A stretch of 64,000 bases of DNA, taken from assembly GCF_048128805.1 (NCBI RefSeq), contig NC_135997.1, positions 3,700,470 to 3,764,469 of the forward strand, in the 5' to 3' direction. A program made the translations under genes and the position numbers. The notes beneath the pieces are model-generated. The model was not told the origin of the DNA. It did not search any database and was given only the letters and a program-made list of their open reading frames with translations. Of this stretch, positions 47,824 to 59,919 are shown piece after piece (position 1 is the stretch's first letter; each line of letters starts with the position of its first letter). The DNA comes from Centroberyx gerrardi (taxonomy: Eukaryota; Chordata; Actinopteri; Beryciformes; Berycidae).

Positions 47824-48272
47824 GTAAGTAACCATCTACTCCAACTCATTCATCCGGGAAGTCTCGTAAACCGGGCTTGTAATCTGAAACTTTTACAACG
47901 CTTTCCAAGTTATGTTTTTCGCACACGAGAGCGTATAGGCTAGTTCTGCAGTTGGAAACGTGATCGTGTCCAAATTGATCATGTGGATGTTGAGCGATTG
48001 ATTGGTGAATTGTGATCAAAAGCATATTCCCAACCATTTTATGAGTTTCATTCACTGAAAACGGCTGGTGATGTGGCGCCTGTGGAAATGATTTATGTAT
48101 TGAACACAATGTAGAGCTTCACTGGAGACCACTTGTTGCTTCCTGAGCGTGGAATTACAAGGATCTATCTGGGCAGACTGCGGTCCTGAGACACTGAGCA
48201 TCAAAGATTTGATTTACAAGCTGGAAAAAACTTAAGCTCTTTATATCTTTTTAAAATATTTAACCGCTAAAG

Positions 48273-48310
<38 letters not shown>

Positions 48311-48754
48311 ATAACTCTGCACAAGCATAAGGTAACATTCAAAGATCATGAAGAGATGGATGACTCGATTTTGATAAAAAGAAAAAAAGAAAAAGTCAGA
48401 TAGAACCTTATAATTCGAAACTCACTATTTATTGAAAGTTTTCTATTATAAATATCTCTGGGCTGCTTTCATATGGTTTCACTTTAGATTGCTGCAGATA
48501 ATTTGGTGTTAACATAGCCTGACTACATGTAAGTAGAGGACTTTAAAGTTAGGAAGTATGAGTTTGTTTGTTTTTTTGTTTATCCTAATGGCAATGAAGC
48601 CACCCTCATTATATTGACATCCTATTGATGAATAAGCCCTGTCACTCTGAGGCCATCTGTTAGGACTGTAGGACACCAGCAAACCTCAACCAGCAAGGTA
48701 ACTGGTGAAGTGTTAGAGGATTAATCACAGAAGATGGTCCCTTACTGGGTATGC

Positions 48755-48805
<51 letters not shown>

Positions 48806-49198
48806 TACATACATACACTACTGTTTGACCAACATGGGTTTTTGAAAGCTGATAATATTTGCAGATAGCCCATATTATGAGCCAAAATCTTTAAATCTGA
48901 CTGCTTTCATGCAAACAATTACAAGTACTCCATGTTTCCCCCAAAGTGTGCTCTTGTCAGGATGGAAAAGCCCCTTTAAACAGCATTTAGTCCATCATGG
49001 GACACTAAAACTCTCCACTGAAAACTGATGAAATTCTTTTAGTGTCAGCAGCTCTTTAAGGCAGGTTGACCCACCACACCTATTCAATGGTAGGTGAAAC
49101 TCTGGGATACATTAGGCAATTAAACGAAGAACTAATTTACAAAGACATGATTAAACAATCAAATTATGTGAATAAAATGTGCAAAGAAAATAAAATGT

Positions 49199-49325
49199 CA
49201 TTGCCGGTTTAACAGATTTTTCTGTATCTGTGGTCGGTAGACGACATGACCGGCCAATATCTGATGTTTAGTAAAAGGTTGATATCGGCCCAATATATCG
49301 GCAAACTGATTAATCGGTCTCAACC
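49199..49325. repeat. Transposon relic with ATCGGC ends
   Basis: TTGATATCGGCCCAATATAT, CGGCAAACTGATTAATCGGT and GACCGGCCAATATC resemble the end of a common fish DNA transposon. It abuts a (CA)n array. Confidence 0.5.
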
Positions 49326-49326
49326 C

Positions 49327-49380
<54 letters not shown>

Positions 49381-49539
49381 TTGCAGCACATTTCCATTAG
49401 CACATTTACAACATTATGGACTCTTTTATATGGGTATTGATTGAGCTGGTTGACTTTTTAAAGCTCAACTTCCACAACATGGGGCCGTTTCATGTTTATG
49501 AGGACATGTTAGTGTTACAGATGTGTATGTAGGTCAGTG

Positions 49540-49589
<50 letters not shown>

Positions 49590-50399
49590 CTGGTGTGTGC
49601 AGGGTGGCATTGCAAGTCAGCCAGCATTTCAGATTTCTCCCCCCGGCCGCCTCGCCTCTCCTCTCCTCAGGTCCTCCATGTGCTTCGGTGGATCTTTCTT
49701 CAATATCTGAGGCTGTAAATCTGTTCAGCTGGTTGTGCTTTACTCCAGCTGAAGGATTCTGCATGACCTTAATTACCTTTCCATATACTGGAGAAAACTG
49801 TTGAATGTTGAATGGATTACACTGTGCTGGAGTTAGCAGCTGCTGGTGGTTAGTTTTTTGGATTGCTGTCAGACAAGGAACCAGAATGTTTTCAGAGTTG
49901 TTGTTTTTTTGTACTGCACCTTTACAAATCACCACATGCGAGCTGTGTACCAGTTTGGCCGCATTCTGGGTGCCATTTTTTAAGGCTCATATAACAGCCT
50001 GAGGTTTTTAACAAGACAACTTCAAGTGAACTCCATGTCTGTAAGTCTAATATGTCAGAAAAGTGTTCGAAGGAGCACTGTGCATTGATTGACAGTGGGT
50101 TTTTCTCCTCTTGAAAGAATGAGAGCGATCATTTAAAGTCATACAGGGCCATGACTCACAGATGGCACAACACTCAATAAATGCTGCATGAGTCAATAAC
50201 CTGTTTACGCTGTTCAGTGGAATTACCCTACAGGTAATTATGGGGCTAATAGAGTTGAAGCCATCTGAACTGCTCAAAGTTCATTCACACCAAACGCCAT
50301 GATAGACTCAAATAACTTTTTGCTCACAAGTTGTCTTCTCCCTCTTGTGTAACTCTTCATTACCTCCATCAAGGAGGTTATCACCGCTGTCCTGTGGGG

Positions 50400-50620
50400 G
50401 GAAAAAAAGAACCTGTATCTCCAAAATGTCAACTTTTCATGAACTAAGAAAAGCAGCCTTGGTTTTAGTTTGACCAGTATACAATTTAGAGTTTATCCAT
50501 TGGGGTTTCAAAGAGTTTCATAAGCACCAAGAGCTCCCTCAACTCATAGAGGAGCATTTTGTCCTTTAATTTTGTGGATTTTCATTTTTTAACTTCAGTT
50601 GGACTTCTGAGGTTTTCATG
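50400..50620. repeat. Dispersed repeat family X, copy 4
   Basis: CTGTATCTCCAAAATGTCAA, CTTTTCATGAACTAAGAAAA, TTTATCCATTGGGGTTTCAA, CTCATAGAGGAGCATTTTG: inverse orientation to copy 2. Confidence 0.7.
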
Positions 50621-50649
50621 TGACAGCAGTGTTTTGTTTTGTTTTCGGC

Positions 50650-50885
50650 CCTGTTAGTTTGTCTCTGTCAGCAGGATATCTCAAAAACGTACGAATATAT
50701 TTCCATGACATTTGATGAACAGATAGCCCTTGGGCCAAGGAGCAACAGGTTTTTTGGTGTTGATCCGGATCTGGGATTTGATGATTATCGCTTTTCGGCC
50801 ATAAGAGACTTGATGGATAGAGACTTGATTCCAAATCCTAAGGGCAAGTTTGCAGGCTCAAGAATCAAATTTAACTTAAAATGTA
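50650..50885. repeat. Dispersed repeat with a deceptive open frame
   Basis: Text such as GATATCTCAAAAACGTACGA, CCTTGGGCCAAGGAGCAACA and TTGATCCGGATCTGGGATTT is a widespread fish repeat. The 83-codon frame through it is not a gene. Confidence 0.65.
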
Positions 50886-52439
50886 AGTGATGGGACTGAT
50901 GTCTTTGGTAGTAACAGCAAGTTGGAGAATTGTTCAGCGTTGGTGTCGGTGTGTGCTCTCCGAGTGCATTCTAGTGTTAAGAAAGACATGTTAGAAACAA
51001 ACTCAGTATGGAGAGAATGGGCAGAGCTACAAGCCACTGCGGTCTGAAATCTGGTGCTCCAAGACTCTTGGGACTGTTTACATGCCTCAAGTTGGAGGAG
51101 TGAGTGGTTGGGTCTGAGGCGAGGGAGGGTGAGTCTAAACAAGCATGAGATTTTTTTTTTTTTTTTTTCCTCGCTAAGGGTCTGGAGCAACTCCCTCTCT
51201 CCCACACCTCCCCATCCTTTCACCCCTGCTGGAGCGTTGTCATGGAAACCCGTGCAGCTTGCTCCTTTTTAAATGAGTGGGAATGAAGTTGTCTGGGAGG
51301 CCCAAACCGGTTTTGCCATGGAATGGTTTTACGTTGAATTAATTATAATAGGGGTGTCAGAGTGGGGGGGGGCTGTAGGGGTTTTTACTTGCTGACAAGC
51401 TGAGGCAGTACCTCTCTTTGTTTTGGTGACACCCCCCCTACACACACACACACACACCCCACAGCCTTTGGTGATTCCCTTGTCCTGCTTACTTACTGCG
51501 AGGTGTGGAACTAGTCCTGCAGTGCCTTAACCTCAGGATAGCTTTACGTCGTCTAAACACAGCTAAAAGGCGTCTCAGGTGTCCGCTGTGGCTGAAAACA
51601 AGGTTTCACGGTGAGAAAAGGCCGTCTTTCAAGCGGCGTGGCTGTTATTGTGCCGAGGAAATGTAAGGCTGGAGCGGCCCTCCGTGTGTCAAGTTTCTCC
51701 TTTTGTCACTGGAGAGAAAATTGTGTCTGAAAGCTGCCATTGTTTTGGTGGCCACTCAAAGCGGGGCCCTGTGAGGCAAGAGGGGTGATGGAGGGGCTGG
51801 GGGGGGGGGCGTTATTTGAGGGGTGTGTGTGTGTGTGAGTGGGGTTGTCGTCGTGCGGGAAAAGGGGGTGGAGGGGGCGTTGTCAGTCAGGTTGTTGCCA
51901 GTGGAGTGTGTGTGTGTGTGTGTGGTGTTAACTAGGTGTATTTGGGTCTCATAGCTAGACCAGCTGAATGCTGATGACGCTTAACCCCCAAAACCCTCTC
52001 CCTCCACCCCCCCACCCCAAAATGGCTCTGATGGACCACAGCACCATTAACAGGGAGAAGCCTGTTTTCAAGCCTAATTAGACCACAGCCAGGCTGCTGC
52101 TTGACAAAGACCAAGAGCCTGTGGGAGACACGAGCAAAACTGTTGACCAGTGTTATACTTTTTAACAATAAACACTAGCAAAAATGTCAAAATAAAAGCT
52201 TGCTTTGTCCCTGCTGTCCTAAAATCTGAGATTTAAATTTGAGACTACAAATAGATATTTAGCGGTTACGAAAAGAAGAGTGAGTTATGAAAACAAAAGA
52301 GTTTATTGTTGTTGTCGTTGCCCCACGCAGCTCCCACACAGTTCTGGATGAGACAAAGAGTGTGTAAGTGATGTGGACGCAGTGTACTGATGCTGCTCAG
52401 CAACACTGCATGGTAGAAGCTTTCAGCATCATCGCTGTC

Positions 52440-52680
52440 TGTTCAAAACCATGTATCTCCAAAATATCAACTTTTCAGCAACTAAGAGAAACACTCATTT
52501 TTATGACAATGCAATTTTGAGCTTATCCAAAGGGTTTGAGCCAAAGAGGTCGGATAATTTTCCCAACCAATCCAGTAGCGTGTAATCCGTCAATTGAAGT
52601 TAAAATATGTAAATCGACAAAATTGGAGTTGCAAGATTTTCATACGACAACAGCGATATGCAAAACTGTAACACACATGG
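52440..52680. repeat. Dispersed repeat family X, copy 5
   Basis: ATGTATCTCCAAAATATCAA, CTTTTCAGCAACTAAGAGAA, GAGCTTATCCAAAGGGTTTG, AAAATTGGAGTTGCAAGATT. Same orientation as copy 4. Confidence 0.7.
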
Positions 52681-53189
52681 GACAACTTACTTCGAGCCAT
52701 TTCACAAATTCCCAGTGATGACAACCTAGAGTTTGCCATTTCTAGTATCTCACTCACTATTCGTCAATGTTATCAAGATGTAGAATTTATGATTGTCTTA
52801 TCTAACTTTTTTAATATCTCCCTTTGCCTATTACAAGCCAAATACAGCAGATTAAACTTTTAAAGGAGAATACTGCTGTCATTTTGAGTTATAATCCATT
52901 TATTTTTGTCTACATCTGGTTTCCTCCAATCGTTTTGCAAGGCATGCTGTATGCAATACGATTTTTTCAGCATTCACAAATTTTTTGTCGTGTTTAAAAT
53001 AAACTTTATGGTGTCAAACCTAGCTTGAAATTAACTGCTGTCCTCCCGACTTACAAAGACTCCCTAAATAAAAAGACATGGATGTGACAGTAAAGTTTGT
53101 AAGACGACATGTTTTTGAGGGATTGGCTGATTATCAAATCCAAGAATACCAAGTCAATACTTGTGTCTTTGTGGAGAAAGTGGGTGTCA

Positions 53190-53545
53190 GCTGATTGACA
53201 GGAAGTAGAGCGGAAGGTAATGCAGCGCTGAGACGAAAACACACGACTCAGCTCAATGAAATCAGGAGAAAACCAAATGAAGGCTTCATGTTTACTGTGA
53301 TGGATTCTCTCGCTCTGTGGAAGTTGTTTTTCATTCTGTACAAGAATGAATGGCAGCAAATGGCTTCTTCTGAAGGGAAAACGAGCGCTGATATCTGCAA
53401 CTATGCTGACTGTGTGCAGACACCAGCAGGAAGAATGGAGAGCAGAGGGGAACCTGGACCATTGGCACAAACTTAAAAAAACACACCAGTATTATCCATC
53501 AAGAGTCCACAGTGTTTCTGTTGCCTGGTGAATATTTTAGACGGC
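53190..53545. repeat. Dispersed repeat copy (shared with 5.3-5.5 kb)
   Basis: GCAACTATGCTGACTGTGTG and the following acaaacttaaaa/tattatcc text recur from 5,339-5,545. Open frames on both strands here are repeat-derived. Confidence 0.6.
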
Positions 53546-56500
53546 ACATTGCAACACACCTCATCAGATTGGACACATGGGCCGGTTGAGTTACATTTTC
53601 TCTCTGGGACTGCTTGTCTTGCTCAAGTGTGTCTGCACATAGAAACACACACACACACACACACACACATGCACACATACGCAGATCAATGAAAAAGTCC
53701 CTGTGTGAGCTCCCACACTGCCTTCATCTCTGACCTTGACCAGCGTTGCTCTTTCACTCATGAACACAAAGACGTACATACAGATCCACTCATTCAGAAA
53801 ATGAAACCTGCCCTTATCTCCCTAACAAGTTTATGTTTCTCTTGTTGAGTCTTGTTGCGTCATTCAGTGCAGATGAGCTGTCTGTTGTTGTGCCTGGTAC
53901 AACCGGAGCCTTTGGAGGGGAGGAGGAGGAAAGCTGAAGTCAAGGAGAAAAATCAGACAGTTGAGTGGAAGGGCTTGTTTGTCACGACTCAAAATTAAAC
54001 CAGAAGAGAAATGAAAAAGGCAGGCATGTGATGCGAAGACCATTTAACCCTGCTGTAGCTTCCTGGGATAGTTTAGGGTGCCAAAAAACAGAGCATTGGA
54101 TGAGACTCCTGTCACTGCAGAGGAAAAAAAACCCTCTGGAAGTGAATGGAAAAGAGAAACAAGTTAATTGTGAGTTGAGCAGAGAGGAGCAGTGTGCAGT
54201 GACCAACCATTACAGTACTATGTGTCACTAGCTCTTTCTTAGCTTGCTGGGCCAAAGTGCTGTGAGTGATGGGACGTGTGTCGGAGCACTGGGTAGCATC
54301 AGCAGACCAGTTGAGGTTGGAGAAACAGTATAAAGAAAGTTGCTGTATATTTGTCTTTTGCGCTGCTGAGAAGCTTTATTGACCTCCCCAAAGTGTTTTA
54401 ATAGACCCTTGGTTGGTGAAATCTGCCATTCATTTCTGCTGTAAGGATATTTGTTTAAACATACAGTGTCACTACCATAGGCAGCCATTCAGTCAGTCAT
54501 TTGCAGTCATTTGTCCCTGTGTGGATCCTTGTGCATGGGACAACTAAGGCTGATGGTCTGTTTATTGCAGTCAAGCACAGAAGATGCACTTTTTTATAGG
54601 TGCATTAATTCCCATGAGATGAAGAGAAACCTCATGACGGGGACGTTAAACTCAGTCTCCATGAGTTGGAATCAGGAGTTGTGGTGACTTTCAGAATGGA
54701 GAGAAGGTTATTACCAGGCTGAACCTGAGGGATGATGTGTTGATGTTCATCACGAAGAACATTTGTTCACACAAATGGTTGCAACATGTTTGGTGCCTGA
54801 GCAGCCTGAAGGCAGAGCTGTGGCATCATGAAAGGGATCGTAATTGATTTCTGTCTAAATATGTGTTCAATTCATGCAAAGTGAGCAGAGTTCGCCTTCT
54901 TGCATTTGCATTCTCCCTCAAACAGTTTTATTTGAAAGGCTTTTATTGCATCATGCATATTTGTGATGGCATGTTTGTGTGTCTGAATTTGTGCTACACA
55001 GAAAAAGCCAAGTTGCACAACAACCTTTCACTGAAGCTTCTCGAACTTCCCCTTGCCGGACACGAAACTGGTAATTTGCTCAAACATCTCATAATCAGTG
55101 CAGCGCTTCGGCTTTGCCAGAGCACCTCTGTGAGGATTTATGGCACCACATTAAAAATCAGGTCATGGCAAAGGAGACACAGGCGTTTCCCTGCACTCAG
55201 TAAAGAAGTGCTCAGTCTCCCACTTCTCTTGAAATTGTCTGTTTTTAGCCATTTAGAGCTAGCTACCCAGCTGAGTTGCTGAGCGTCAGTCAGTGAAGGG
55301 TGTGAGGTTCTGTCAAAGTATGTTGGAGGGTGACGGCTGTGTCTGTTCACCACACAACGCTCAATAGTGAGTTCTGTGTGGCAACTTGTATTCCCACTGA
55401 CCATGGCTACACTGAGGCAGGCCAGAATGAACTGGCAACCCAGTTACAGTCTATGTGAACTGGGTCAAAAATTATGGCAGGACAAATCCGACCTGCAGGC
55501 CTTCAGTTTGTGTGTAAGAATAATTCTAAAATCTCTTAACTGACATTTTGACATCTGCATTGTAATATGATGTCTACATGTGTTACACTTATGTGTCTCT
55601 GTGTCTCTGTTTTAAACAGCACATTCACAACTTTTACTGCCTTTATAATGTGCTCCAGATTGTGTAGAGCAGCTCTCTGTTCTATGGAAATAATTAGTAT
55701 TGTTGTATGTTTCTATTTTCACTCTCTGACTTCGACTTGTTACACATTTTTGTGCAGACGTAGGGTATTGTTCTTGACTTAAATTGCTACAAAAGATGTA
55801 TAAAAACATGTCTCTATACAACAAATTTGGGTAATAAATTAATTAAAACATCATGTGCATTCCTGATGCAGACTTGCTCCGTTTCATTCTGCCGCTGCAG
55901 CACAAAGTAGCTCTGTGCCACTAGATTTCTAAATTTAAACAACAGACACTAAACTTTTGTTACAGGGTTTCTTTTGTTTTTATTCCCAACCAAAAGCAGT
56001 TGAATGCTTTTGTCCTATTTACAACTTCCAAACTTTGAAGTGTAGGCTCTTACGAGGAAAACTTGAAGGCATCATCATTTCTGAGAAATCGTGTGACTAT
56101 GCATAAAAATCTCTAATTCCAGCTGTTGGCTTCGACTCTAAAATTCGTGTCTCTTTTCTGTTCCAACTCTTTATATATGGTCAAAAACAAACCCAACAAT
56201 TTTAGGAATGGTGTCCCTGTGAATAAATGGCTGCTGTGTGCTGCGTATGCATGGTTCTTGAGTTTTAGGCCTGAAAACATCAAGACTGAAGTTCACTCTG
56301 ATATGGGGCTTCAGTTTTCCACGCAGCGTCTCAAGACTCTTTCAGCCCCTTGCTATGCAGCATCAGAAGCTGACCCGGTCTTTGTTGTGGCACGCATTGG
56401 CTTCAGTCTGTTGTGTTCGTGGTCGATAATACTTTCCATCTGGCCCTACTGTGGTGCTTTGCCAAAATCTCTTTCCCATCGCACATACACACACTTCCCT

Positions 56501-56889
56501 CTCTCATCGCAGGTGCCCCCCCCCCCCCCCCCCCCTCCCACCCCCGCCTCTCAAACTGGCACAGGCAGCCTTGTAACAGTAACCCATTTACTGAGATGGG
56601 AATATGGGTCGGATGCACGGGCACTGTACTCACGCTACAACGCAGCACTGCCAGGAGGAAGTATTGAGCCGCCCCTCCATATTTCACCCAGATTTTCATA
56701 GATTTATTGGACAGTAAGACGCCATTACTGTACGGAGGGACTGAGGAAGAGAAGGGAGATAGCTGTAGGGAGATGGAGAGAAAGAGATGCCGCGTTTACG
56801 TCATGTCAGATTTAGCGTAAACACAAGCAGCCGAGTGGGAAAAAACATTCACGTCACTTTCCTAGTGCTAATTAAAAGTAGGACGTGTG

Positions 56890-57185
56890 GATTTTTTTTT
56901 TTTCGATATCTCCCACTTGGTGTCACGATTGCAGAAGTGTGTCACACAAGTGGCAAACACTGCAGCAAATAGCTAGTTCAAGATAAGAAAAATCAGAATT
57001 ATTAGTTATATTCAAATGCAGTCAACCATACTTATGGAAAGGGAGTAATGTCTCCTGTAGTTCATTTAAGGTTGATTTTAAATTCATAAATACAAATGAT
57101 TTTGGATGTGGGCGGTCCAACGAGTTAAACAAACATGTCATCCTGTTCTTTGGTTTCTTCCAATAGGACATGAACGCGTCAAGAG
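56890..57185. repeat. Old repeat Y, copy 2 (uninterrupted)
   Basis: Contains GGTTGATTTTAAATTCATAA, GGTCCAACGAGTTAAACA and GGACATGAACGCGTCA in order, without the insertion seen in copy 1. Starts with a T run and TCGATATCTCCCACTTGG. Confidence 0.75.
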
Positions 57186-57574
57186 AGACCAGGGGATGGT
57201 GAACTGTAAGCATGACGGAGAAATAATGCTTTATAGAGGCAGAGACAAAGGAGTGATGGATGCAAAGAGATCAGAGGGTGAATTGGGTGGATTTGAAACT
57301 GGGAACGACCCTGTGAGGCAGAGGGCTAGAAAGCGTGAGAAAGCAGGTTAGAGAGGATATCGCTCCGCCCGCCCCGCCTCCTCCCTCGCTCTGCGTGGAG
57401 ATTGAGGTTGTGTTTTACTGGTTGTGCGGGTGTAATCCTGGAGATTTTAGCCCCCCCAGCCCCTATCATGACCAGCCAGGCCAGCTTAGCCAGCGAGGTC
57501 TGTGGTTCTATGCATCTGTCACCACTTGTACACATCAAGCTCATCCCCCAGAGCAAATCTGGATATACACACAG

Positions 57575-57624
<50 letters not shown>

Positions 57625-57749
57625 ACGACTACTAAACCACTCAGACACAATATAACTTGTGTGCCATAACTAAACTACGTGCCATTTGCCTCTGTATATG
57701 TAATTATGTATTGTGACCGTCAATTTTCATTTTTTGCAGATCTAGCACC

Positions 57750-59277
57750 ATGGGGAAAGGCTGCATGACGGCAACCAAGTACTTCCTGTTCCTCTTCAAC
57801 CTCATCTTCTTTGTGAGTATTTCATGTTTACCGGTGACTCATGGACATGACAGTGTCCACCCTAAAACACTTTAACACCAGCTACTGGTGATGTACCTTG
57901 CATTCCTGTGGAGGTTTTGGTGTCAGTCCCTCAGAATCAAAGAGCGAGGGCTTCTTTCTAGAGCTGCCATTTTGCGTCAAGAGACATTCAACAATCATAC
58001 AGTGAAAAATCCACTGTAGAAGAGGCAGAGAGACCAATTTCTCCACCCACAGGAGCAGCAGATAGACCAGAATGCAATGCAGCCACAAGACAGGTTGGGT
58101 TTCGAGGGATGCAACTTTCACTATTTCTCAACTGGAAAAACTCTCATGCCGCTATTGCTATAACTCTCTCCACCGACACATACTAAATACAAGTTCCCAC
58201 CCGTGCTCTCGGGTTGTCGACAGGCATTCTGGGAAACGTAGGGAATCACTAACTGAAGTAGAAGTAGACGAGGCAGGTTGAGGGAAGGTGGGTACACCAA
58301 AAAAGTAAATTACAACACTAACCTGGAATGCATTGAACATCACAGATTGATGGTATATAACAGCGTAAGAGGATCTGAAGGTGGATTTTTCCTTTTTAAG
58401 GCTTATTTATTGCTGCATTGTCGCTGTAAGCTGCTGTATGTTGGACAGCCTGAGAGGAGTAAATGTCAGCCACCCACACCAAATACATTCATTCTCTCTC
58501 TGAGTCTTAATTACAGTGCAGATGAAGTTTTTGCGGCCCAGTTACCAGGGTGATGCTCTCTTTCTCTTTTCCTCTTTCTCTCTCTCTCTCTCTCTCTCCT
58601 ACCACCCCCCCCCCCCTCTCTTTCTCCACTGTGGAAATGAAATCTGTGATCTGGGGTTAAGAGCTTCTTAGTTACACAGCAACCTCGCAGACCCTGGTGT
58701 GATGAACAGACACACATATCCTCAATGTGTGTCAGGGTGTGTGTGTGTGTGTGTGTGTCTGTGTTCTTGTATTTCTACACTTAAGAGGACCAAGTGTCGT
58801 CACAAGGATAGGAAAACGAGGAAAGTCCTGAGTGAGGACATTTTGCTGCTCCTCACTTAGTTTAGGATTAGGACTTGGGTTTATCTTTAGATTAGGGTAA
58901 GTGTTAAGGTTAGGCATGACAGGTTAGGGAATGGATGCAGGCAATAGGGATTTAACGAAAGTTCATGACACAAAGTTTTAAATTTAATTCACACAAATCT
59001 GTAGTCACACTGTTTATGGTTTGCATTTTCTTTTTTGTTTTCCATCAGAAATAAAAATGATAAAAAGATTTTTTTCAGTCAAAATTGTCTGTTCAGATTT
59101 TGTTAATAATAATAATATTGAACCTTGATTATTCTGTATCAAACCGAACCGTGAGCTGAATGTATCGTTGCATCCCTAGTAGTCAGTGAAGGTCCTCACA
59201 AGTGTAGTAATACAAACACACACACACACACACACTGATCAGCCCTAAGAGTTGCTAAGAGTTGAGACATGCTGTAA

Positions 59278-59315
<38 letters not shown>

Positions 59316-59397
59316 CTCTCCCAGCTGTTCGGGGTCGTCATCATGGGCTTTGGACTGTGGCTCCTTCTGGACAATCAGAGCTTCATAGTCGTCCTGC
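57750..59397 (+). CDS. cd82: CD82 tetraspanin, first two coding exons (partial)
   Basis: Four-pass membrane protein of the tetraspanin family that organises integrins and receptors and restrains migration. Coding exon 1 is 57,750-57,812 (acceptor TTTTTTGCAG before 57,740; ATG in a strong CACCATGG context; donor TTT|GTGAGT). Coding exon 2 is 59,325-59,397 (acceptor CTCTCCCAG; donor GC|GTAAGT). The 45 codons give MGKGCMTATKYFLFLFNLIF, then FLFGVVIMGFGLWLLLDNQS and FIVVL: the short cytosolic N-terminus, TM1, and start of the small extracellular loop. The KYFLFLFNLIFF motif matches CD82 better than other tetraspanins I know. The exon ends in phase 1, as expected before a Gln codon. The rest (TM2-TM4, large loop) must lie past the window. 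A (TG)n tract ends 11 bases before exon 2. Confidence 0.88.
57857..58285. repeat. Inverted repeat arm 1, cd82 intron
   Basis: Contains CCACCCTAAAACACTTTAAC, CAGAATCAAAGAGCGAGGGC, TTCTCCACCCACAGGAGCAG, GACGAGGCAGGTTGAG. Reverse complements of these occur in reverse order at 62,680-63,274. Confidence 0.88.
58560..58615. repeat. (CT)n and C-run
   Basis: TCTTTCTCTTTTCCTC-type pyrimidine tract with (CT)n, then a run of C. Followed at 58,738-58,758 by (GT)n. Confidence 0.85.
59215..59314 (+). repeat. (CA)n...(TG)n pair directly before cd82 exon 2
   Basis: (CA)n at about 59,215-59,235 and (TG)n at about 59,279-59,313, 40-odd bases apart, can pair with each other. The TG tract runs to within about a dozen bases of the CCCAG acceptor at 59,324. 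Confidence 0.93.
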
Positions 59398-59862
59398 GTA
59401 AGTGCCTGTATCAAATTTAATTCACATTTATTGTAACTGAGGAATGTACAGAATGATTCTCTTTGTGCTTGGGTGAAAACCGAAAATTGGCTTACATGTT
59501 AATTTTCCTTTGCAGAGTGATAGATAGCAGGTGTTGTGTTCACGTTTCTCATCTCATTTTTGTGTTTTTACCCGGTTTAATTATGGCTCCAGTGGAGTCA
59601 GTTTCCCATATCTGTTGTTTTGACTGAAAATGAGATAACACGAGGCAATGAAAGACAGATAAACCCTCTGAAAATGCTCTCCTGGCTGGATTTGAGGGCA
59701 GCGAGTGCTTAAAAAAACAAAGGGACGAATGGCGAACGCTTTTTTTTTTTTTTTTCCAGTGGACCCTTTACAGTAATCCACTTGTAGAGCAGATGTAGGG
59801 CAACACAAATGGACTCATGATTAACAGGCTGAAAACAGGCCAGGTTCTAGCTGCAGGCTCCC

Positions 59863-59919
<57 letters not shown>

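Larger units (their letters stand above)
47824..57739 (+). other. cd82: Inferred cd82 intron 1, repeat-rich
   Basis: About 9.9 kb with no convincing exon. It contains a 30-base T run (48,277-48,306), (CA)n at 48,756-48,802 and 49,329-49,379, (GT)n at 49,541-49,588, a C run at 56,519-56,536 and (CA)n at 57,580-57,622. Dispersed repeats are listed separately. Confidence 0.5.

Noticed and set aside
50639-50890. 83-codon frame reading GVDPDLGFDDYRF
   Set aside because: The DNA is a widespread fish repeat, and the protein-like look arises from it.
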